64,000 nucleotides of DNA from positions 62,001 through 126,000 of the forward strand of contig JAKUHH010000081.1 in NCBI GenBank assembly GCA_022701365.1. Direction: 5' to 3'. Source of the stretch: Mycocentrospora acerina (Eukaryota; Ascomycota; Dothideomycetes; Pleosporales). Below are positions 20,831 to 29,956 of the stretch, in pieces. The stretch's first letter is position 1, and the number at the start of each line of letters is the position of its first letter. Below the pieces are notes generated by a model, which ran no database searches, was not told the origin of the DNA, and saw only the letters and a program-made list of their open reading frames with translations. The translations under genes and the position numbers were made by a program.

Positions 20831-22701
20831 AGCAAGGGATTGGGGAGGGGAGTATTATGTGTCGAATATCGCACGTCGAAAGACAGAAGGCGAAGACTGG
20901 CGAGGCTGGCTCGGGGAGGGACGGCGACAAGGGCGGAGCGGCGTGTGGGTGCAGGGTAGGAGATGCACAGATGGAGCTACCGAGCTGGAGCTGCTTGCTA
21001 TCCAAACGAGGGGTTGAAGAGAGCGGAAAAGGGTCTAAGGCCGCGTCAGTCAGGGCTGCCTGCGTGCTGCCTGTGCTGCCTGTGCTGCTGCTGTCGTGAC
21101 ATCAGCAAGGCTGCGTGTGCGTACCTGTGAGCGATGCTGGCAACGGACGGTGGCGCGTGATGCGTGGGCTTGTCGAGCTTGAAACTCGCGACGTTAGACA
21201 GGGCGAGGTGGCCGGCAAAGGCAGCAGGCGGTGGGGGAGGGTGGGCGCGGAGCTGTGATGGCCAGAGGGCACGCGAACAGGGAGACTTGGGGGCGCAGCA
21301 ACGGCCGGCGTGGATGCGACTACAGGAGAGGGCGGTGGAGGCAGCGTGTGGGAAGGTTGCAGTCGTGGTTGTGGGTGCGAGTCTCGACGTGCTGGGCGAC
21401 ACCGCGCCGCGAGAAAGCAGTTAGGCCGTGAATTCACAGTCCTTGCAGCGGCCCATCCATGTCGCACACGCAGCTTGCCATGTACCATGTACACCCACGG
21501 CTGCGCATCTGCAGGTGTCGAGGCTGAAAAGTCCCGTCCACTCCGGCCTGGCCGTCGCTGCGCAAACACGCTGGCTTGTGGGTCCCGCAGCCGTGCTATG
21601 CAGTCGTAGCCATGGCCCTGTGTCTGCCATGTACACCTGTGCCTGGGCAGGACGCCTGCGCCCGTTGCGGCGGCGGAAGCACATGTGCTGGCCCGGGAAA
21701 CGCCAAGCCCACGACGCTGCTGCACAGGACGAGCAGCTTTACATTGACAGCCCGATGCGTGCTCAATTACGCCTCCGGGGTCCTGGCCTCGCCCTGGCCT
21801 CGTCGTCGCCCTGGCTGCTGCATCTTGGCGGCCCCGTCTGCGCCTGCAATCGCTGTCTGGCGGGCACAGGCTATGTACAGCTAGGTACCATGGACAGTGC
21901 TGTGCATAAAACCATCGAGACGGATTGAGCAACCCCCGCGACGCCACGACGCTCGTGGCCGCCCATCTACTGTGTACATAGTAGCGGTGATGCCATGGGC
22001 CTTCTGTGGGCCACGCTACGTCTGCTCTTCCTTCTAGCATGTCGCTACGCCGACCCAAGTACGTGAACCTCATGCACCCAGACGTGGCATGTTCATGCCT
22101 TGAGAGATCAAGCCTCCTAGACGAGCGGATAGAGTTTAGACCAGAGGCAGGTGCTGCAGTGAGAGCCAATCACAGAGCCCTCACACTGCGGCCAAATATC
22201 GGAAATGTCCGCCTCAACGACGCGAGCTGACGGGAATCCATTCGTTCGTGCGTCCCTGAGCGTCACCAGCATCAAGATCCGTCGCCCAGCAGATACAAGT
22301 GAAGCTGAGAGAGTGCGGGTGATTATGGGTGACCTTGGTGCTGATTCCAGCTTTCGCTTCCACCAACGACTAGACCCACCACACGTCTGCTATCGCTATA
22401 TCCAGAGACTAGAGTCCTCATCAAGCCAGCCAAATTCCCGCGAGCCATCACGATCCAAAATTCGCTACATCGCCATGGTGATGGCGTTTATAGATTAAGA
22501 TTGTAGCGCGCAATCACAAAGTACACTTTTAATTGACGATGCGCTAGTTCGTCCGCTGACTTGGTTCAATCTATCGTCAATGCTCTTCACAAGTTGATGG
22601 ATTAACTTGTGTGGAGAGAAAGGCTATTAGTAGTGAAAGCGGCAAGAGAGCATGACTCAACGACGTTTGCCAGAACAGCGTAGATAACAAGGGTCGCAAA
22701 A

Positions 22702-22797
22702 ATTGCAGGCAGAGAGAACCAGAACCAAATGAGTTGAAGGTGATTCCAGGCAGAGAGTACCGGAACCAAATGAGTTAAAGGTGATTGCAGGCAGAGG
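22702..22797. repeat. 41-bp tandem duplication, 2.3 copies
   Basis: Units start at 22702 and 22743 with a partial third at 22784. They share ATTGCAGGCAGAGAG and GAACCAAATGAGTT and differ at four positions or so. The surrounding minus-strand open frame is not protein-like. Confidence 0.75.
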
Positions 22798-23491
22798 AGA
22801 GCGCTTGTACCGAAACACTACCTTGGCAGCATGATTCATATCAATTTTTGAATCAAATGGCCCTTTTCGAAACCCAAGCCTGTAAATGGCAAGATGTGCA
22901 TTCGCTGTCAAGAGAAGAACACCAAATTTGACAAGACGAAGCAAAGCCAACGTGCAATTAGTGTAGACAAGGTCTCTGGGCACGCCAATATGACATTCTA
23001 GGACCGAAGAGGCGCTCATAGAATGGCTGGGTGAACTGCAAGTAGTGAAAGCATAAGTGCACACAGGAGCAACTATTGTGTGCACATTGCTTGAAGATGC
23101 GAGCAAATCCCACGTACAATCACATTTGTTGAAGAGTTATCGACAAGAATTGCATAGAGTAGTAGCCTAGATAATTCGTGAAAAGTCTAGTATTAACTGC
23201 ATACAACTGATACGATGAAATGTCCAAAGGTCAGAATATACGTGCTGCCATCAATGGTTACATACTACGTCACCGTCAATCATAACTAAAGGTATCAAAG
23301 GGGCCAGCGATAATTGAATGTGTAGAGTTTGAGTAGTCTACTAAATAAACAGACTAGCCATCTTTTCTTCCGCGTTAGCAGCCTAAAAGGCCTGAAACGG
23401 TATTAGATACACAACAGGCACAACTCGTTCTTTTCTGCAAAGGTCAACAATTCGAATAATTCATATCCTTGTATTCTACTAGCTTTTTTCC

Positions 23492-23539
23492 CTCATCAAT
23501 ACACAGGTATTGGTTCTCATCAGTACACAGGTATTGGTG
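23492..23539. repeat. 24-bp direct repeat, two copies
   Basis: Two adjacent units, each containing TACACAGGTATTGGT, differ at two positions (CAATAC/CAGTAC and the last base). Non-coding context. Confidence 0.7.
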
Positions 23540-24201
23540 AGACTTCAATGTAGACTCTGTCAAGCTGTGGGGTAGGAATTTTGCACGGAAGAGGGAGTCA
23601 TTCTTGGCAGATAGGTGTGCCTACATATTAAAATTGTTAATACAACAACTGGCCGGCTGTGATCAGCATTATGAGAGGCAACATTGAGTCTCCCGATATC
23701 GGCAAAGTGGATCTCTTAAAGAAAGGAGGGGCGTGTTACGACCGCATACAGTCATTCGCGCGCAGTCATCAGTATTTTCCTTGTGGTTCGTACAGCCGGC
23801 ATCACGTCGTGCGCGAGAACGCAAGACGAAAAATGACGAGCTTGCATTTACCTGCACACCAACCGTCATGTCATCCAGTCGGCAGCAGGACACTGAATGG
23901 CTCGGAGAAATCCCACGGCGGAGCTATCAAGGATTTGCACCGCATTTTGCTCACCCCTGCAATGCTGCAGTAGGTATGATAACACGCATTGCCCAATCGC
24001 CGAGTTATCAATTGAAGATTCTGCGTCATTGGTGGCACTCGATTAGGCTAAGCGCAAAATTTGCTCCCCGCTGGCCGGCGAGACTTGTGATATCTCACAC
24101 AAACCGCCCAGCTTCGACACGTCTTTATCTTCACCACCTCGCTCCTAGGGTTCTTCGTACCCGTCCTGTTCTGAACTACCACATCTTCTACCATAGCGCT
24201 T

Positions 24202-24491
24202 ATGTGTGCTGCTCCAACCACCTTTACTTCCCAGGTTCGTATATTCCATGATTCCTTCTCCCCGTGTTGAGCACGCCGTCGACTCATCGTAGTCTGAACT
24301 CTACACCTCTTTGGCGGTGTGGCTGCATCCCTTTCTCCACGTTTTGCATCTTCTCTACCTGTACAGCGACTTGAGCTAACCGACTGCCGCAGGACTACAT
24401 CTCAGGTATGCTGCCGCCCGAACAACGGCGCGTCGCTGGGCCCCCACTGACTATCCTGGCAGACCACCTGTGGAAGGCTTCGATTAACTGA
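24202..24491 (+). CDS. Arginine attenuator peptide (uORF of CPA1)
   Basis: Three tiny exons, 24202-24234 (33 nt), 24393-24405 (13 nt) and 24463-24491 (29 nt), encode a 24-residue peptide. Its core TSQDYISDHLWKA matches the conserved fungal arginine attenuator peptide, with the critical Asp at position 12 as in the Neurospora arg-2 uORF. By established knowledge this nascent peptide stalls the ribosome at its stop codon when arginine is high, reducing initiation at the downstream arginine-specific carbamoyl-phosphate synthase small subunit. Introns 24235-24392 and 24406-24462 have good donors (GTTCGT, GTATGC), branch points (GAGCTAACC, CTGACTA) and CAG acceptors. The stop lies 77 nt before the CPA1 ATG. 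The peptide is only visible after splicing through a 13-nt microexon. Confidence 0.93.
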
Positions 24492-24568
24492 AAGCGTACC
24501 CAACCCACTGCACACACGATTATCACCACAAACACCGCCACCACTACCAAACCATACCCCTACTCAAT

Positions 24569-26074
24569 ATGCTATCACAAATGTTCACCCCGGCTGCCAT
24601 GCGGTCCGCCAATGTCCTACGCAATGTGACCAAGACCCGTGCACAGGCACGCTACCTGGCCACTGTTCAGACGCAGCCAGCACGTCAAAGCCCATCGCCC
24701 GCGCGAAAGTCAACCCCCATCTCGACTGAGCGGGCTACATTCACTATCAAGGTATTTTTTGCACCCCGCACCAGTCCCCAGTGCCATTGCTCACCGCTTC
24801 TCTAGAATGGACCCATCTTCTCTGGCAAGTCATTTGGCGCCAAGGCCAACATCTCTGGAGAGGCGGTCTTCACCACATCGCTTGTGGGATACCCCGAGTC
24901 AATGACCGATCCCTCGTACCGTGGCCAGATTCTTGTCTTCACCCAACCACTGATTGGCAACTACGGCGTTCCGTCTGCTGCCCGTGACGAGCATGGCTTG
25001 CTTCGATACTTTGAGTCGCCCAACATCCAGGCTTCTGGTATCGTAGTCCAAGACTATGCCATGAAGCACAGCCATTGGACTGCCGTCGAGTCACTTGCGG
25101 AATGGTGCGCTCGCGAGGGCGTCCCTGCCATCTCCGGTGTCGATACACGTGAGGTTGTGACATACCTGCGTGAGCAGGGTTCCTCCCTGGCCCGTATCAC
25201 CATTGGTGAAGAGTATGATGCCGACGAGGACGAGGCATACATTGACCCAGAGGCCATCAACTTGGTCCGCCGCGTTTCCACAAAGGCTCCGTTCCACGTC
25301 AGCTCTTCGCTGGGCGACATGCATGTTGCTCTGATCGATTGCGGTGTCAAGGAGAACATTCTCCGCAGCCTTGTGTCCCGGGGCGCCAGCGTCACCTGCT
25401 TCCCCTTTGACTACCCCATTCACAAGGTCGCTCACCACTTTGACGGTGTTTTCATCTCCAACGGTCCCGGTGACCCGACTCACTGCACATCCACTGTTTA
25501 CAACCTCCGCAAGCTCTTTGAGACGTCGCAGATCCCCGTCATGGGCATATGCATGGGTCACCAGCTCATCGCTCTTGCAGCCGGCGCAAAGACGATCAAG
25601 CTCAAGTACGGCAACCGTGCGCACAATATCCCCGCGCTCGACCTCACCACTGGAAAGTGCCACATTACGTCGCAGAACCACGGATACGCCATTGACCCCA
25701 CAACACTCACCAGCGAGTGGCGCGAGTACTTTACCAATCTCAATGACCAGTCCAACGAGGGTCTAATCCACGTGTCTCGACCTATCTTCAGCGCGCAATT
25801 CCACCCCGAAGCCAAGGGCGGACCGCTGGACTCTGCGTACCTGTTTGACAAGTATGTTGAGAATGTGCAGACGTACAAGAACCAGCAGGCGACGTTTTCG
25901 GACCGAAACAACAAGCCCAGCCCGCTGCTTGTGGACTTGCTCAGCAAGGAGCGTGTTGGCGTGCACCCGGCTATTCCCGAGTTTGAGGGGCATGCGGCGG
26001 GTAAAGTGGAGCCTGAGACTGCGAGCGGAGGACCTGTAGCGCCGTCTTATAAGCCCATTACTGCTTCTGCTTAG
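24569..26074 (+). CDS. cpa1: Carbamoyl-phosphate synthase, arginine-specific small (glutaminase) subunit
   Basis: Hydrolyses glutamine and channels ammonia to the large subunit for carbamoyl phosphate in arginine synthesis; mitochondrial in filamentous fungi. Exons 24569-24751 and 24806-26074, sum 1452 nt, 483 aa; the 54-bp intron rejoins TIKNGPIFSGKSFG. Residues 1-35 are Arg-rich without acidic residues, a likely mitochondrial presequence. The N-terminal CPSase small-chain domain (GYPESMTDPSYRGQI, then VDTREVVTYLR) is followed by a class I glutamine amidotransferase with GICMGHQ nucleophile C310 and FHPEA His394/Glu396. Family motif SNGPGDP is present. The C-terminal extension (about 40 residues, Pro/Gly-rich) is poorly conserved. 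Translation should be controlled by the attenuator peptide encoded just upstream. Confidence 0.96.
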
Positions 26075-26340
26075 ACAAGTACATTTATATGTATATGTTT
26101 GAGATAGTGTGAGCAAGTATGTTTGAGAAGGGGAAAGTGAATTAGTAGTATTTGTAGTATTTGGTTATTATGACGAGTATTGTTTTTGTCATTGGGAGTT
26201 TGTACTGGGGTGAAATTTGGAATTGTTCAAATGTTGAATTATGGTGGGATTAGGAAGTTGTTTTTTATTATATTTTACTTTAGTTTACCAAAGATTGCAA
26301 CAGAGTTGTGAATAGTAAAAGTAAAGAATTGATTGAAATT
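26075..26340. other. 3' flank of CPA1
   Basis: AT-rich 3' untranslated/terminator region before the 7-bp array. No gene. Confidence 0.5.
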
Positions 26341-27257
26341 GAAGAGTGAAGAGTGAAGAGTGAAGAGTGAAGAGTGAAGAGTGAAGAGTGAAGAGTGAAG
26401 AGTGAAGAGTGAAGAGTGAAGAGTGAAGAGTGAAGAGTGAAGAGTGAAGAGTGAAGAGTGAAGAGTGAAGAGTGAAGAGTGAAGAGTGAAGAGTGAAGAG
26501 TGAAGAGTGAAGAGTGAAGAGTGAAGAGTGAAGAGTGAAGAGTGAAGAGTGAAGAGTGAAGAGTGAAGAGTGAAGAGTGAAGAGTGAAGAGTGAAGAGTG
26601 AAGAGTGAAGAGTGAAGAGTGAAGAGTGAAGAGTGAAGAGTGAAGAGTGAAGAGTGAAGAGTGAAGAGTGAAGAGTGAAGAGTGAAGAGTGAAGAGTGAA
26701 GAGTGAAGAGTGAAGAGTGAAGAGTGAAGAGTGAAGAGTGAAGAGTGAAGAGTGAAGAGTGAAGAGTGAAGAGTGAAGAGTGAAGAGTGAAGAGTGAAGA
26801 GTGAAGAGTGAAGAGTGAAGAGTGAAGAGTGAAGAGTGAAGAGTGAAGAGTGAAGAGTGAAGAGTGAAGAGTGAAGAGTGAAGAGTGAAGAGTGAAGAGT
26901 GAAGAGTGAAGAGTGAAGAGTGAAGAGTGAAGAGTGAAGAGTGAAGAGTGAAGAGTGAAGAGTGAAGAGTGAAGAGTGAAGAGTGAAGAGTGAAGAGTGA
27001 AGAGTGAAGAGTGAAGAGTGAAGAGTGAAGAGTGAAGAGTGAAGAGTGAAGAGTGAAGAGTGAAGAGTGAAGAGTGAAGAGTGAAGAGTGAAGAGTGAAG
27101 AGTGAAGAGTGAAGAGTGAAGAGTGAAGAGTGAAGAGTGAAGAGTGAAGAGTGAAGAGTGAAGAGTGAAGAGTGAAGAGTGAAGAGTGAAGAGTGAAGAG
27201 TGAAGAGTGAAGAGTGAAGAGTGAAGAGTGAAGAGTGAAGAGTGAAGAGTGAAGAGT
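26341..27257. repeat. Perfect 7-bp tandem array, 131 copies of GAAGAGT
   Basis: 917 bp of uninterrupted GAAGAGT units; the phase at every line of sequence agrees with no substitution or indel. Because 7 is not a multiple of 3, all six frames cycle; the minus strand happens to give a long open frame of repeating LFTLHSS, which is not taken as a gene. It lies between the convergent 3' ends of CPA1 and the Atg38-like gene. Confidence 0.98.
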
Positions 27258-27302
27258 GCAAAGAAAATAATATTGGGTATCTATTCCGTCTATCCATCTA
27301 CT

Positions 27303-27410
27303 CCAGTATTCCAGTATTCCAGTATTTCAAAATTCAATATTCCAATATTCCAATATTCCAGTATTTCAATACCCGTATTTCAATACCAGTATTTCAATAT
27401 TTCAGGATTC
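27303..27410. repeat. Degenerate 8-bp repeat (TATTCCAG/TATTTCAA)
   Basis: About 13 imperfect units of TATTCCAG or TATTTCAA type run from just beyond the 7-bp array to the 3' end of the neighbouring gene. The unit is unrelated to GAAGAGT. Confidence 0.75.
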
Positions 27411-27415
27411 AAGCA

Positions 27416-29269
27416 TTACAAAGGTTCATTCTCAACATGCCCTCCCTTTGCCTCTGCTTCTGATTCAGCTTCTACCTCTAGTTCAGCTTCTGGTTCGGCA
27501 ACAACATCTCCACCACTGTCAGTCTCGGTAGCAACACTATCCCTTGTACTTGCTCCCCCTTCCATCTTTGACCCTCCTCCTCCTCCTACTACTTCGACAC
27601 CCAATTTGGGCTTACCTCTCCTCTCAAGCTCCTTTTTCCTAGCACCTGCTTTGAGCTTTTCCCACTGCTCTCTATAGCGTGCTATAACTTGGGCATTCTT
27701 TTCGTTTTGCTTTGCGAGCAGCTCGTTGGAGGAGAGTGTTGCAGTGAGCTGGGCGGATTGCGAGGCGAGGAGAGATTCGAGTGCAGCTAGTTTTTTGGCA
27801 GCGGCGGTGGCAGCGGTAGCGGAAGGAGACGCGGGAGTGGAGTTTGAGTTTGAGTTTGGGTGTGGGAGGGGTGGGGAGTGGAGCGGGATTCCTGAGCCGG
27901 CCGTGTTGTAACCGCCGGTGGCAATGGAAGAGAGAGGGGGGTTGGTCTTTGTGCGGAAGCTCTGTGCCAGGGCGTTGAATTGATTTTGTGAGTTTGTTTC
28001 CCACATTTGGATTCTTTTTGCTTGCTTGTCCACCAAGGCTTTTAGGGTTTCGTTCTCGAGGGACAGCTCTTCGAGAGTTTTGAGACCCGAGCCACGGCCT
28101 GCAGGGATGCTACGTTGGGATGTCACACCGGCAGTGGTAGTAGTAGTGGTGGTGGTGGTAGCGGTGGCTGTGCTGCTGTTGTTGCTAGCGTTACCACGGG
28201 AGTGGGGACGGCGTGATGTGGTAGGCGAAGGGGGGTTGATGGATTCTCGCGCGTCGACGAATTCTTCGTGAGAGGAGCCCTTGAGGGAGTCGGTGGCCTC
28301 GTCAATGGGATGGAGGGAGGGGGCGTGAGGATTCTGCAGGATGCTGGCATAGGTGAGGGTGCCGCCGGATGTGGGGACGAGGTAAAAGGACTCATTGCTG
28401 GCAAAAGGGTTGATCTGGGAGGAGCCATCGCGGAGGGCGCGGAGAGCAGGCTTGCTGATGAGGGCGGCGAGGTCGGGGACAGAGGACTTGACGGTGCGGG
28501 ATGCTTCTGGGGAGTGGTTGCGCGACTTTGTCTTGGAGGGGCGCTCGTCTTTGGGGGGCTCGGGGACAGGCGTGGGGGGAGAGATGTGGAGGGGCAGCGA
28601 GGTGAAGGCCAGGGGCGCGGAGATTGCCGATATGACGCCCCCAAAGGCCGAGTAGAAGCGGCGGAAGTTGTCCTCTGCGGACGAGGCGGGAGGCGGTGCA
28701 GGGTCGGCGTGGTGGCGGGGCGGGGTGACTGGCTTGGGCTGGCGGTCGAGAAGGTCTCTGACTGGGGTGGGCTGGTCGTGTCGCAGAGCAGAGGCGGCGG
28801 GCAGCAAGGTGAGGAGGTTGCCGCTGGCGGTGCGGGTGGCGCTGGGAATGCCGCGCTTCTCGGCGAGGTTGGTGGCTATCGAGGACTGGGGCAGGCGTCG
28901 ACGCGGGGCTGACGAGGACGGTGAAGATGACGAGGACGACGACGACGAAGATGCGGGTAGTGCGCCGGGTTTGGCGGCGGCGGTCTTGTGCAGCAGGGTG
29001 GAGGCGTGTGCGGGGTGTTGGGGCTTTGTAGGGTGGTGGTCTTTGTTGCGCGGGGCTTCCTTGATCAGGCCGGCGAGCTTGCGGTGGTGGTGGTGGAGGA
29101 GGTCGAGGATGCGCAGGGCCTCGGTGTTGTGCGTGTCCTGGGCGGCATCGTGAAAGGCGGCGGCAGCCAGATGGTGCTCGTGGCCGGCGGTGGCGATGCT
29201 GTTGCTGAGGGTGGCGGTGGCGGCGGTGCGGACGTGGTCGTGGGCTTGAGTGAGGTGGGCCGACTCCAT
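27416..29269 (-). CDS. MIT-domain coiled-coil protein, Atg38/NRBF2-like
   Basis: Single exon, 617 aa. Residues about 4-75 resemble an MIT-type three-helix bundle (HLTQAHDHVRTAATATLS, AFHDAAQDTHNTEALRILDLL, HHRKLAGLIKEA), the N-terminal module of Atg38/NRBF2. The middle is Ser/Pro-rich with a conserved-looking patch FRRFYSAFGGVISAISAPL near residues 205-225. Two coiled-coil segments follow: LEELSLENETLKALVDKQAKR (around 390-415) and AAKKLAALESLLASQSAQL to REQWEKLKAGARKKE (around 480-545). The tail is acidic and Glu/Ala-rich. Atg38 bridges Atg14-Vps34 in the autophagy PI3-kinase complex I using an N-terminal MIT and a C-terminal dimerisation region, and this protein has the same order, but sequence identity cannot be measured here. 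It is divergent from the Lam/Ysp2-like gene. Confidence 0.65.
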   Translation of the reverse strand: MESAHLTQAHDHVRTAATATLSNSIATAGHEHHLAAAAFHDAAQDTHNTEALRILDLLHHHHRKLAGLIKEAPRNKDHHPTKPQHPAHASTLLHKTAAAKPGALPASSSSSSSSSSPSSSAPRRRLPQSSIATNLAEKRGIPSATRTASGNLLTLLPAASALRHDQPTPVRDLLDRQPKPVTPPRHHADPAPPPASSAEDNFRRFYSAFGGVISAISAPLAFTSLPLHISPPTPVPEPPKDERPSKTKSRNHSPEASRTVKSSVPDLAALISKPALRALRDGSSQINPFASNESFYLVPTSGGTLTYASILQNPHAPSLHPIDEATDSLKGSSHEEFVDARESINPPSPTTSRRPHSRGNASNNSSTATATTTTTTTTTAGVTSQRSIPAGRGSGLKTLEELSLENETLKALVDKQAKRIQMWETNSQNQFNALAQSFRTKTNPPLSSIATGGYNTAGSGIPLHSPPLPHPNSNSNSTPASPSATAATAAAKKLAALESLLASQSAQLTATLSSNELLAKQNEKNAQVIARYREQWEKLKAGARKKELERRGKPKLGVEVVGGGGGSKMEGGASTRDSVATETDSGGDVVAEPEAELEVEAESEAEAKGGHVENEPL

Positions 29270-29271
29270 GG

Positions 29272-29500
29272 GCGGTGGTGGTAGATGTAGTAGGAGCAGT
29301 TGTAATAGTAGATGTAGATGTAGTAGTTGTAGTAGTAGATGTAGTAGTAGCAGTTGTTGTAGTAGTAGCAGTTGTTGTAGTAGTAGTAGCAGTTGTTGTA
29401 GTAGTAGCAGTTGTTGTAGTGGCGGCGGCGGTGGTGGTGGTGATGGTAGTAGTAGATGCAGATGTAGTAGTAGTTGCTGCAGTGGTGGTGGCAGTACTCA
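29272..29500. repeat. Trinucleotide repeat tract (GTA/GTT/GTG-rich)
   Basis: About 230 bp built almost entirely of GTAGTAGTA, GTTGTTGTA, GCAGTTGTTGTA and GGTGGTGGT units. The block GTAGTAGTAGCAGTTGTT recurs several times. It begins directly upstream of the minus-strand ATG at 29269 and probably forms its 5' leader as a CAA/CTA-rich RNA. Confidence 0.85.
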
Positions 29501-29589
29501 CATGGCCAGGCTGCGTGGTGTGTATAGCGCGCCCACCCCACGCGTTGCGGTACCGCGGAAGAGGGTCATTTGGCCCTTGGGGAACGACT

Positions 29590-29618
29590 GCACGGCTGGA
29601 CGGCTGGACGGCTGGACG
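29590..29618. repeat. 8-bp tandem repeat CGGCTGGA, three copies
   Basis: Three consecutive CGGCTGGA units plus a CGGCGGA variant lie in the divergent promoter region. Confidence 0.7.
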
Positions 29619-29775
29619 GCGGAACCCTGCCTGGCCTTGAAACGGGCGCGTTCCACCTCATAGCCTCGAGTTCCCCAGCAGCCTGTTGCTCTGCGCACCG
29701 CGGTACTACGTCACTGCTGTACCTACTACCTCGTGTTCTGCATGCGACACGGCGCATAGCTCACGGCGCATACTA

Positions 29776-29875
29776 CATGTTGCATACCACCTACTACACA
29801 CTTGCTACTACACACTACATACTACACACTTGCTACTACACACTTCCTACTACACACTGCATACTACACACTGCA
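29776..29875. repeat. TACTACACACT-type minisatellite
   Basis: About eight irregular units based on CTACTACACACT with inserts CTTG, ACA, TGCA lie 80-180 bp upstream of the plus-strand ATG at 29957. They probably belong to the Lam/Ysp2-like gene's core promoter or leader. Confidence 0.75.
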
Positions 29876-29956
29876 CCAACATCCACACCAACATGAACCT
29901 GCTGCTTTGACCGCCGCAACCGCCTTCCATCACCAGCCCCGTGAGTCCAAGGCAGC

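Larger units (their letters stand above)
20831..24201. other. Gene-free 3.4 kb between divergent cdc42 and CPA1 transcripts
   Basis: The first 1.5 kb (to about 22.4 kb) is GC-rich with many accidental long open frames, none with a recognisable domain; it probably contains cdc42 promoter and leader. From about 22.5 to 23.7 kb the DNA is more AT-rich and holds two short tandem duplications. The last 400 bp should be the CPA1 promoter. No RNA gene or mobile element was identified. Confidence 0.5.
29270..29956. promoter_or_regulatory. Repeat-rich divergent promoter region
   Basis: 687 bp separate the start codons of the Atg38-like gene (minus) and the Lam/Ysp2-like gene (plus), so both promoters must lie here. 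It holds three unrelated tandem repeats: TAG/TTG trinucleotides, CGGCTGGA units and TACTACACACT units, listed separately. No TATA box was recognised. Confidence 0.6.

Noticed and set aside
21102..22169. 355-codon minus-strand open frame upstream of cdc42
   Set aside because: Low-complexity Arg/Pro/Ala/Ser composition typical of GC-rich non-coding DNA; no domain; overlapped by long open frames on the other strand.
22657..23106. 149-codon minus-strand open frame with a hydrophobic stretch
   Set aside because: It contains the 41-bp duplication, has no domain, and the composition matches random sequence.
26341..27257. Telomere-like array
   Set aside because: The unit GAAGAGT does not match TTAGGG-type fungal telomeres on either strand, and unique genes lie on both sides.
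26275..27297. 340-codon minus-strand open frame of repeating LFTLHSS
   Set aside because: It is created entirely by the 7-bp satellite, which reads open because the unit lacks stops in that orientation; there is no domain and it has no flanking gene structure.
28392..29501. 369-codon minus-strand frame with poly-Thr start
   Set aside because: Alternative frame of the Atg38-like gene extended into the trinucleotide repeat.
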